A DNA stretch of 64,000 nt from assembly GCA_017303455.1 (NCBI GenBank), contig JAFLBM010000003.1, positions 62,001 through 126,000 on the forward strand. The letters run 5' to 3'. This DNA is from Chitinophagales bacterium. GTDB taxonomy: Bacteria > Bacteroidota > Bacteroidia > Chitinophagales > Chitinophagaceae. The position numbers were made by a program, and so were the translations under genes. The notes under the pieces are model-generated. The model saw only the letters and a program-made list of their open reading frames with translations. It had not been told where the DNA came from and did no database searches. This document shows positions 47,077 to 54,534 of this stretch, piece by piece; position 1 is the stretch's first letter, and each line of letters starts with the position of its first letter.

Positions 47077-48197
47077 GTACCAAAACACCAGAGATTGAGA
47101 ATGTCAATATTTCAAGACTGGAATTTGATAGAGAAAATCCTCGCTTGGTAGAATTCGGGCTGAGCAAAAACGAAACTGAGGAAAATATTGTCAGTTTTCT
47201 AAATAACGTAATGGCTGTTGATGAATTAATTTTCTCGATTGTTAACTCAGGATTTTTCATGCATGAGCCCTTAATTGGTATTCCTAATAAAAAAAATATA
47301 GTAATCATAGAAGGGAATAGAAGATTAGCTGCACTAAAGGTTATAACAGAATATAACAAGTATAAAGAATTTTACCCAAAATCACTACCAAAGCCATCTC
47401 AGAGATTGATTGAAAGCCTAAAGGAGATTCCGGTATATAAGGTTACTTCACGAAAAGATTCATGGCAATTTATAGGATTTAAGCATGTAAACGGAGCGGC
47501 CAAATGGGGTAGTTATGCAAAGGCTCAATATATTGCCCAAGTACATAATGAGTTTAAAATTCCCCTCGAGCAGATCGCATCACAAATTGGAGATACTAAT
47601 AAAACAGTGCAGAAACTTTATCAGGCACTAATGATAATTGAACAAGCAGAAAAGAAGAAAATATTTAACCGTACTGATATTAATGCCCCACGGCTTTATT
47701 TTTCCCACTTATATACCGGTCTTCAATTTGAAGGCTTCAAATCTTTTTTAAATGTTGATGATAATTCCGCAGATACTCCTGAGCCGATAAGGAAAACTAA
47801 AATGAAAGAACTAGCAGAATTACTTGATTGGATTTACGGCAGCAAAAAGAAAGAATTGAAGCCTGTTATTCAATCACAAAACCCGGACTTAAGTTACCTT
47901 GATGCCGTATTAAAAAATACACCTGCAATTGCAGCCCTCAGAGATACAAGAAATCTTATTGTTGCCTATGAAATAAGTCAGCCGGATGATTTTAAATTTA
48001 CCCAAAGTCTAAATGAAGCCAAAAGGGCCTTGTATAAATCATTACAGTATACAGTTACAGGATATAAAGGTGATGAGGATAATTTAAGAACAGCTGGTAC
48101 AATAGTAAAAATGTCTGAAGAACTATATGACAATATGGAAAAAAAGAGCCATGAGGTTAGTAAGAAAGATAAAAAAGCCCGTTTAACTGAAAAATAG
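47073..48197 (+). CDS. ParB/Srx-fold nuclease-like protein with helix-turn-helix
   Basis: A 374-residue protein. The N-terminal ParB-like domain (about 10-120) has ISRLEFDRENPRL and the signature IEGNRRLAALKVI (80-89), where ParB/Srx proteins bind nucleotide or cut DNA. A ParB-like HTH follows around IPLEQIASQIGDTNKTVQKL (about 165-185). The rest is helical and lysine-rich, with the tail KKSHEVSKKDKKARL. It is not a chromosome-partition ParB, having no ParA partner. In context it may recognise DNA or regulate the neighbouring methyltransferase and nuclease. Confidence 0.85.
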   Translation: MSTKTPEIENVNISRLEFDRENPRLVEFGLSKNETEENIVSFLNNVMAVDELIFSIVNSGFFMHEPLIGIPNKKNIVIIEGNRRLAALKVITEYNKYKEFYPKSLPKPSQRLIESLKEIPVYKVTSRKDSWQFIGFKHVNGAAKWGSYAKAQYIAQVHNEFKIPLEQIASQIGDTNKTVQKLYQALMIIEQAEKKKIFNRTDINAPRLYFSHLYTGLQFEGFKSFLNVDDNSADTPEPIRKTKMKELAELLDWIYGSKKKELKPVIQSQNPDLSYLDAVLKNTPAIAALRDTRNLIVAYEISQPDDFKFTQSLNEAKRALYKSLQYTVTGYKGDEDNLRTAGTIVKMSEELYDNMEKKSHEVSKKDKKARLTEK

Positions 48198-48208
48198 TTT
48201 TAGTCATA

Positions 48209-49147
48209 ATGTTTAAAATAAAAAGTAAAACACCTTCAGTTCAAGATAATGTTGAAATTATTGCTGACTATATTGAAGTAAAGTGTTTAATTTCTGAAAA
48301 CAAATCAGTTTCAATAAGAAGAATAATTCATAGTCTATTAAGATCGTCTGATACGTTCGAAACTTCAGGTATTGAAGATTTTGATGATACAATTATATCA
48401 AAAACCGAGCTTATATCCAGCGAATTTCAAAGAAGAATTAATTCTTCGAATAGTAGATACCCATTTAATATTCTTCACCATGGAGAAGTTTTGGAGTTTA
48501 AGGGCTTAGAAAACTTACACAGCCTTATTTATACTTATCTTTTATTTGCGACTCGTCTTAATATGACAGAAAATAAAAAATTTGATAATATAGACGGTAC
48601 TGGAATCTTAGAAAAAATCTCTTCCTATGTTGCGGCAAATTACTTTGGCAGTAGGAGTACACATTTAATACTAGGAACATCAGTTAAAGGTGGTTTTGAG
48701 AAAAAGGTTAATAATTTATGTAAAAAATTAGGAGAAGGAATAAAATTTGTTAATAGAAGTAAAGGCTCTATTGATGAAAATGATGACAAAGTTGATATAG
48801 TAGTTTGGATTGATTTTTCTGATAAAAGAGTATCTAAGTTTATTGGTTTTGGCCAATGTAAAACTGGAACTAATTGGGAGAATGATAGGTTTCAATTACA
48901 ACCTATCGAATTTTGTAAAAAATGGCTCCATAGTCAACCTGTTGTCGATCCAATAAGAATGTTCTTTTTAGCAGATATAGTAGAAGACGAAATTTGGCAT
49001 AAAAGAGCTGTCGATGCTGGGCTATTGTTTGATAGACTTAGAATTCTTGACCATTTTCCTACCAGCGGAATCCCAGCAGTACTTTTAAAAGAAATAACTT
49101 CATGGACTACTCATGCTATTAATTTTACTCAAAAAAATCTGAACTGA
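48209..49147 (+). CDS. Putative PD-(D/E)XK nuclease, unknown family
   Basis: A 312-residue protein I cannot place in a family. The C-terminal half has a pattern compatible with a PD-(D/E)XK fold: helix Glu164 (GGFEKKVNNLCKKLG), Asp196 in DKVDIVVWIDFSD, and Q216-C-K218 in KFIGFGQCKTGTNW, an E..D..QxK layout as in Mrr-like endonucleases. The N-terminal half is helical and lysine/serine-rich with no recognised domain. Gap to the ParB-like gene 11 bases. The layout, methyltransferase - ParB-like - nuclease, suggests a restriction-modification role, but cleavage is unproven. Confidence 0.65.
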   Translation: MFKIKSKTPSVQDNVEIIADYIEVKCLISENKSVSIRRIIHSLLRSSDTFETSGIEDFDDTIISKTELISSEFQRRINSSNSRYPFNILHHGEVLEFKGLENLHSLIYTYLLFATRLNMTENKKFDNIDGTGILEKISSYVAANYFGSRSTHLILGTSVKGGFEKKVNNLCKKLGEGIKFVNRSKGSIDENDDKVDIVVWIDFSDKRVSKFIGFGQCKTGTNWENDRFQLQPIEFCKKWLHSQPVVDPIRMFFLADIVEDEIWHKRAVDAGLLFDRLRILDHFPTSGIPAVLLKEITSWTTHAINFTQKNLN

Positions 49148-49272
49148 TATCAGTTGTAATAGCTAGTATTTATTTTATCTCCTTCAGCGATTAAGCGGTA
49201 ACCATACCTCGTTACTCCCATCTTTCCCTTTTATTATTACCTTCCACCCCGGTACAACCCCTGCCCATCCAC

Positions 49273-50301
49273 ATGCACCTTGCAACAACAAGATTAACCC
49301 TGCAACCGCTCACTGCCACCCAGCTGGCCTTCTATATACAGGATAACCAGCAACTGGAACAGCAGTTGCAATTGCTGCCCGGCAGCCGGCAGGTACCTGA
49401 ACGGTTAAAAAAGAAGATCGCTGAAACAATCATCCCGGCCGTAACAAAAGCAGGTGACCATTTTTTATTCCATACCTTCTGGATCGTTATTGATACCAGT
49501 AGCAAAACCATCGTGGCGGACATTTGTTTCAAAGGCGAGCCCAATGCAAATGCCGAAGTGGAGATCGGCTATGGCACTTACCCCGCTTACCAGGGCAAAG
49601 GATTGATGACAGAAGCAGTGGCCGGGCTGGTCCGCTGGGCCTTTACACAAAAAAATATAAGGGCCATACTTGCAGCAACCGATCCGGGTAATACCGCTTC
49701 GCAAAAAGTGCTGCAACGAAATCATTTCCGCATCAGCCATCAAACAAGCGATGACATGTACTGGCGGCTGGAAAGAAAAGACCTGGTATCCATCCGCAAA
49801 GCAACGGAAGAAGATAACAACCTGCTGGCGGCTATCGCAACCAGTTCCTTTATCGAATCACATGGTCACAGTGCGCCGGCTGCCGATATACAGGCTTACG
49901 TAGCAGAAAAATATAACCCCGCCGTGCTGCAACAGGAATTGCAGGACCCGCAAAATATTTATCATCTCTTGTATTACCAGGAACAACCGGCCGGTTATTC
50001 AAAGATCATTTTCAATGCACCCTACCCTGACAGCCCGGACCAGAATATCAGCAAACTGGAACGGCTGTATTTACTCAAAGTATTTTACAACCTGCAGCTC
50101 GGTGCTGCCTTGTTTGCTTTCAATGTGCAGCTGATGAAAGATAACCAGCAGGCAGGTGCCTGGCTCTATGTGTGGAAAGAAAACCGGCGGGCTGTGCAGT
50201 TTTATCAGCAGGCCGGGTTTGTGATCACCGGCAGTCATGACTTCAGCATTTCCGAAACTCATTCCAATCCCAATCACCGGATGCTTTTGCGCTTCCGTTA
50301 A
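49273..50301 (+). CDS. Tandem GNAT acetyltransferase
   Basis: A 342-residue protein with two GCN5-type domains. Domain 1 (about 1-170) is RimJ/RimL-like, with VEIGYGTYPAYQGKGLMTEA (acetyl-CoA motif QGKG) and NTASQKVLQRNHF. Domain 2 (about 175-340) has LERLYLLKVFYNLQLGAALF as its degenerate acetyl-CoA loop (NLQLGAAL) and a YVWKENRRAVQFYQQAGF block. The two halves probably have separate substrates, or one is inactive. Returns to the genome's usual composition after the AT-rich island. DUF2809 follows 9 bases later. Confidence 0.87.
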   Translation: MHLATTRLTLQPLTATQLAFYIQDNQQLEQQLQLLPGSRQVPERLKKKIAETIIPAVTKAGDHFLFHTFWIVIDTSSKTIVADICFKGEPNANAEVEIGYGTYPAYQGKGLMTEAVAGLVRWAFTQKNIRAILAATDPGNTASQKVLQRNHFRISHQTSDDMYWRLERKDLVSIRKATEEDNNLLAAIATSSFIESHGHSAPAADIQAYVAEKYNPAVLQQELQDPQNIYHLLYYQEQPAGYSKIIFNAPYPDSPDQNISKLERLYLLKVFYNLQLGAALFAFNVQLMKDNQQAGAWLYVWKENRRAVQFYQQAGFVITGSHDFSISETHSNPNHRMLLRFR

Positions 50302-50310
50302 AATAATACT

Positions 50311-50700
50311 ATGTTCCGCTTTAACCCCCGGTTCTTCCTGCTCACTCTTGTATTGTTCGTGATTGAAGTATTGATCGCAGTATATGTTCACGATAATTTC
50401 GTCCGTCCTTATGTTGGCGATTACCTCGTAGTGATGCTGCTCTATTGTGGGGTGCGGGCTTTTATCAACGCTTCGCCGCTAAAAATTGCCCTGGCTGTTT
50501 TACTCTTCGCTTACTTTATTGAGTTGCTGCAATATTTTCATCTTGTTGACCGGCTGGGACTGGCCGGTAACACGGTGGCCAGGACAGTTATCGGCTATGG
50601 CTTCGAGTGGCTGGACCTGCTGGCTTATACACTCGGTGTCATCAGCATCCTGCTGCTGGAATATTTTTTTGGTGCCGGTATATTCAAACAAAACAAATAA
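50311..50700 (+). CDS. DUF2809 membrane protein
   Basis: A 129-residue four-helix membrane protein of the DUF2809 type: FFLLTLVLFVIEVLIAVYV, FVRPYVGDYLVVMLLYCGVR read in parts, and a C-terminal segment EWLDLLAYTLGV. The family has a conserved RPY-G-D motif; its function is unknown. Confidence 0.86.
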   Translation: MFRFNPRFFLLTLVLFVIEVLIAVYVHDNFVRPYVGDYLVVMLLYCGVRAFINASPLKIALAVLLFAYFIELLQYFHLVDRLGLAGNTVARTVIGYGFEWLDLLAYTLGVISILLLEYFFGAGIFKQNK

Positions 50701-50778
50701 GATCAGTGCCGGCCTTTTTGCTTTTGCTGTAAAATCATAACTTAGATACAGGTCCTTTTACTCCAATCAACCAACGAT

Positions 50779-51201
50779 ATGGCGAAAGCAAAACCCAAAA
50801 CCACCGAAACCGGCAACAGTGTTGCTGCGTTTATAAAAAAAGTTGATAAAGATCGGCAGGCCGATTGTCCCGGTATTATTGCCATCATGGAACAACAAAC
50901 CGGTTACCCGGCCAAAATGTGGGGACCGGCCATTATTGGTTTCGGAACTTATCATTATGTGTACGACAGCGGCCATGAAGGTGATGCACCGATGGTGGGT
51001 TTCTCGCCCCGCAAAAATGAATTCGCTTTATACATTGCCAACTTTGCCGGCAAAGAAGAACTGCTGAAAACCTTCGGCAAACACAAAGCTGCCAAAGCCT
51101 GTGTGTATATCAAAAAACTCGAAGACATCCGGGTGCCGGTATTAAAAAAATTAGTGACCGGTTCAGTGAAGCACTACAAAGCAAAGTACCCGGGGAAATA
51201 A
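50779..51201 (+). CDS. DUF1801 (YdhG-like) protein
   Basis: A 140-residue protein with the DUF1801 core: SVAAFIKKVDKDRQADC, the MEQQTGYPAKMWGPAIIGFG stretch with the conserved GYPAKMW..IGFG, SPRKNEFALYI and a final LKKLVTGSVKHYKAKYPGK. Cytoplasmic; the family is sometimes called iron-chaperone-like, without firm evidence. Confidence 0.88.
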   Translation: MAKAKPKTTETGNSVAAFIKKVDKDRQADCPGIIAIMEQQTGYPAKMWGPAIIGFGTYHYVYDSGHEGDAPMVGFSPRKNEFALYIANFAGKEELLKTFGKHKAAKACVYIKKLEDIRVPVLKKLVTGSVKHYKAKYPGK

Positions 51202-51228
51202 ATATACAAATCACTTAAATCAAACGGT

Positions 51229-51783
51229 ATGGGACTATCTATCCATTATTCAGGCCAGATCAAATCCTGTGAGCTGATCGGTGCATTGATTGCTGAAGTA
51301 AAAGATATTTGTGAATCCGTGGACTGGAGCTGTCATCCTTTGACTAACGACATCAAAGGAATTTGTTTTTCTCCTCCGGGTTGCGAACCCATCTTTCTTA
51401 CTTTTTTAGCAACTGGCAGAATGTGTTCTCCCATCAACCTGCAGTACCAGGATATTTATGAAAAAAACGGGCTTGACCCGGAACTCATGTACACCACCAG
51501 CACTAAAACACAGTATGCCGGGATGGAAGCACACAAAGCCATCATAAAACTGCTGCGTTACCTGAAGGACAAATATTTTTCAGTCTTTGAACTGAATGAT
51601 GAAGGCATGTACTGGGAAACCAATGATGAAAAGGTATTGCAATCACAGTTTGCCAGGTATGAAGCTGCCCTCAATGTGCTTGCAGATGCGTTGAATGAAA
51701 TGAATACTGTTCCGGGAGAAAGTCCCGGTTCCTTGGCCGACCGGATTGAACAGGCCATAAAACGAAAGTTTGATCAACCATAA
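51229..51783 (+). CDS. Conserved hypothetical protein (184 aa)
   Basis: A 184-residue soluble protein starting MGLSIHYSGQIKSCELIGAL. It has C-rich spots (SVDWSCHPLTNDIKGICFSP) and a C-terminal helical part (FARYEAALNVLADALNEMN). The MGLSIHYSG opening is recurrent in hypothetical proteins of several phyla, but no function can be assigned. It lies 27 bases after the DUF1801 gene and may be cotranscribed with it. Confidence 0.7.
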   Translation: MGLSIHYSGQIKSCELIGALIAEVKDICESVDWSCHPLTNDIKGICFSPPGCEPIFLTFLATGRMCSPINLQYQDIYEKNGLDPELMYTTSTKTQYAGMEAHKAIIKLLRYLKDKYFSVFELNDEGMYWETNDEKVLQSQFARYEAALNVLADALNEMNTVPGESPGSLADRIEQAIKRKFDQP

Positions 51784-52116
51784 ACTTCAAACTGCCAGGC
51801 ATTGCCGGCGCATTGTTCCGTCCCGCCACTAACCACTAAATGCTGTAAAGACATCCAGGCGGAACACAGCGCAATTGGAGTCTTCGCAAACCACGCCTTT
51901 GCATCTTCCACCTTGCTACTCACAATACGAATGCAAACTATATTTCCGCTTCCCGTCACAACATAAGTGGGTGGCCCGGCAAAGCTGCGGAGCACTGAGC
52001 GAAGTCGAAGGATTTTGTCAAGAAAAAAAGTAAAGAACAGCTCCCCTGCAACCATTACAAAACACAACCGTTTCATTTCCCCTGTATTTCCTATCTTCCT
52101 TGCTCAAACGCTTGCT
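51784..52116. other. 333-bp intergenic region with a repeat-like motif
   Basis: No firm gene. The minus strand has an open frame 51774-52076 (100 codons) with a signal-like start (MKRLCFVMVAGELFFTFFL), whose part DKILRLRSVLRSFA is encoded by CACTGAGCGAAGTCGAAGG (51992-52010), a sequence type often seen as an intergenic repeat in this group. It may be a small exported protein interrupted by a repeat, or chance. A TATCTTCC box at 52092-52099 could be the FabH promoter. Confidence 0.4.
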
Positions 52117-53166
52117 ATGTTTCAATCGAAGATCGCCGGGATCGGTAAATACCTGCCGGCCAACGTGGTTACCAATAACGACCTCCTGCAATATATGGAT
52201 ACCAGCGATGAATGGATACAGGAACGGACCGGTATCAAAGAACGCCGCTATGCCCACCGCACCGAAGAAACCACCACCACAATGGGAGTGGAAGCAGCGA
52301 AAATTGCGATTGAAAGAGCCGGGCTGACCCCGCAGGATATTGACTTTATCGTCTTCGCCACCTTATCACCCGATTATTATTTTCCCGGTTGTGGTGTGCT
52401 GCTGCAACGGGCTATGCAAATGAAAGAAGTGGGTGCCTTAGATGTAAGGAACCAGTGCAGCGGTTTTGTATATGCTCTCAGCGTGGCCGACCAGTTCATC
52501 AAAACGGGGATGTATAAAAATATTTTAGTAGTGGGAGCGGAGAAACATTCTTTCGGTCTCGACTTCAGCACCCGCGGCCGGAATGTATCGGTGATCTTTG
52601 GTGATGGAGCCGGTGCCGTGGTATTGCAACCAACCACTGATGATAAGCATGGTATTTTATCAACGCATTTACACAGTGACGGGGAAAGTGCGGAGATACT
52701 CGCTATGTATAATCCCGGCACCCATGCCAACCACTGGAAGGCCGAACAATATGCCGACTTTGATGAAGCGGTGATCGGGCAAATGTTTTTCAGTCATAAA
52801 ATGCTGGATAAAGCACAGGTGTTTCCGAATATGGATGGCCCGGCTGTATTTAAAAAAGCCATTGTGAAATTCCCGGAAGTAATTATCGAATCACTAAGCG
52901 CCAATGGTCTTCAAACCACTGATCTAAACTTATTGATACCGCACCAGGCCAACCTGCGCATCGCCCAGTTTGTGCAGCAGAAACTGCAACTGAAAGATGA
53001 ACAGGTCTATAATAATATCCAGCAGTACGGTAACACCACCGCTGCATCTGTTCCCATTGCTTTATGCGAAGCCTGGGAAAAAGGAAAGATCAAAGACGGT
53101 GACCTGGTTTGCCTGGCCGCTTTCGGCAGCGGGTTTACCTGGGCCAGTGCTTTATTAAGATGGTAA
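52117..53166 (+). CDS. fabH: Ketoacyl-ACP synthase III (FabH-like)
   Basis: A 349-residue thiolase-fold enzyme that starts or extends fatty-acid chains. Catalytic Cys in NQCSGFVYALSV, His in LLIPHQANLRI, Asn in YGNTTAASVP, and the oxyanion FGSGFTWAS near the end. An N-terminal GIGKYLPANVVTN is typical. The start at 52117 (MFQSKIAGIGKY) replaces an in-frame start 150 bases earlier, which would add about 50 unrelated residues. Bacteroidota often carry several FabH copies, so this may be a secondary one. Confidence 0.92.
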   Translation: MFQSKIAGIGKYLPANVVTNNDLLQYMDTSDEWIQERTGIKERRYAHRTEETTTTMGVEAAKIAIERAGLTPQDIDFIVFATLSPDYYFPGCGVLLQRAMQMKEVGALDVRNQCSGFVYALSVADQFIKTGMYKNILVVGAEKHSFGLDFSTRGRNVSVIFGDGAGAVVLQPTTDDKHGILSTHLHSDGESAEILAMYNPGTHANHWKAEQYADFDEAVIGQMFFSHKMLDKAQVFPNMDGPAVFKKAIVKFPEVIIESLSANGLQTTDLNLLIPHQANLRIAQFVQQKLQLKDEQVYNNIQQYGNTTAASVPIALCEAWEKGKIKDGDLVCLAAFGSGFTWASALLRW

Positions 53167-53220
53167 CTTGTGTAATCAGCGGGCAACCTTCATCCTGTAG
53201 CTGACATCATTATAAGGAAT

Positions 53221-53640
53221 ATGAAAAAGATCATCACTATAATAGTACTACTCATGGCTGCTGTCACCATACATGCACAAACGGGCAGCTGGAAAATAAA
53301 GCTGAACAATAAACTGGTATTAGCGACTGCGAATGAAGATGAGGTAAAGAATGTTAAAAAAATTACAGCCGCTGAATGGAAAAAGAACGGCCAACTGGAG
53401 ATCCATTTTACAGAAACCGATCCCGATACCTGGTACCGTGCCTTCCGTTTCAATGATGAAGATGATAATGAACTGCTGGTAACCGACAGCAGCAGTATGG
53501 TTAAGATACCTGTCAGCAAGCTCCGTGCATTATTCAAAGGCAAAAAGAAGATCGTTATCTATACCACGATCAGTCCCCGTGATCCCAACCTGGCGGTGCG
53601 TATCCGAAGAGTACATTTATGTACCTTGCGGCTTCAGTAA
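53221..53640 (+). CDS. Small exported hypothetical protein
   Basis: A 139-residue protein with a signal peptide (MKKIITIIVLLMAAVTIHAQ) and a beta-rich body (GSWKIKLNNKLVLATANEDE, then GQLEIHFTETDP, YRAFRFNDEDDNELLV, GKKKIVIYTTISPRDPNLAV). It could be a small beta-sandwich protein; no family recognised. It is followed after 3 bases by the lipid kinase gene, so they are likely cotranscribed. Confidence 0.7.
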   Translation: MKKIITIIVLLMAAVTIHAQTGSWKIKLNNKLVLATANEDEVKNVKKITAAEWKKNGQLEIHFTETDPDTWYRAFRFNDEDDNELLVTDSSSMVKIPVSKLRALFKGKKKIVIYTTISPRDPNLAVRIRRVHLCTLRLQ

Positions 53641-53643
53641 CCC

Positions 53644-54534
53644 ATGCGGAAAATCATTTACATCATCAATCCTATTTCCGGCACCCGGACCAAAAAGGAC
53701 CTGCAGGCTTTTGTGGAACAACAAACCAAAGCAAAGGGTATCCCTTTTCAAATTTTTCCATCCGTAGCCAGTGGTGATTATTCCTTTCTCTTACCCATTA
53801 TTGAAGAAGAACAGATAACCGATGTGGTGATTGCCGGTGGTGATGGCACCGTGAGCCAGGTGGTGAACAGCCTGATGAAAACGAATATCAACTTTGGTAT
53901 CATTCCCTGCGGCTCGGGGAATGGATTAGCTTTCGCCGCCAAGATTCCCAAACAACCGGAGAAAGCTTTAGGAGTAATTTTCAATGGCACTGCTTCTGCG
54001 ATTGACGGGTTTATGATCAATGACCAGTTTGCCTGTATGCTCAGCGGCATTGGCTTTGATGCCAAAGTGGCCCATGAATTTGCGGAGCAACCGAAACGGG
54101 GTTTAAAGACCTATGCTTCCTTAGTGAGTAAGAATTTCTTCAGTGCCGCCCCTTATCATTTTACCATTGACAGCAACGGGATGCAATTTTCCAGCGAAGC
54201 TTATTTTATCAGCATTGCCAACAGCAACCAGTTCGGCAATAATTTCACCATTGCACCCAAGGCCTTGTTAGCCGACGGGCTGCTGGATATTGTGATCGCT
54301 AAAAAAACAGCCAAGCCTTTATTGTTATTTAATTTGCTGCGGCAGATACTGGCAGGAAAACTGAACCCCGTGGAGAACTCACTCAACCAGCCGGTGATCT
54401 ATTTTCAAACCGAAAAGATCGTCATTGAAAATACTAATGAGGCCCCGCTTCATATTGATGGCGACCCGGCTGAAACGCCACTGACCATCACCGCTACCAT
54501 CCTGAAAAAATGTTTCCGGCTTATTCAACCCTGA
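53644..54534 (+). CDS. Diacylglycerol kinase family / YegS-type lipid kinase
   Basis: A 296-residue cytoplasmic lipid kinase: the DAGK catalytic domain begins IINPISGTRTKKDL, with the nucleotide motif VIAGGDGTVSQVVN and IIPCGSGNGLAF, then a C-terminal beta domain ending HIDGDP. It phosphorylates diacylglycerol or a related lipid, returning it to phospholipid synthesis. It overlaps the convergent patatin gene by 14 bases. Confidence 0.92.
   Translation: MRKIIYIINPISGTRTKKDLQAFVEQQTKAKGIPFQIFPSVASGDYSFLLPIIEEEQITDVVIAGGDGTVSQVVNSLMKTNINFGIIPCGSGNGLAFAAKIPKQPEKALGVIFNGTASAIDGFMINDQFACMLSGIGFDAKVAHEFAEQPKRGLKTYASLVSKNFFSAAPYHFTIDSNGMQFSSEAYFISIANSNQFGNNFTIAPKALLADGLLDIVIAKKTAKPLLLFNLLRQILAGKLNPVENSLNQPVIYFQTEKIVIENTNEAPLHIDGDPAETPLTITATILKKCFRLIQP

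Noticed and set aside
47073..48197. Chromosome-partition ParB
   Set aside because: No ParA gene and no parS-like site was seen; the gene is coupled to a methyltransferase.
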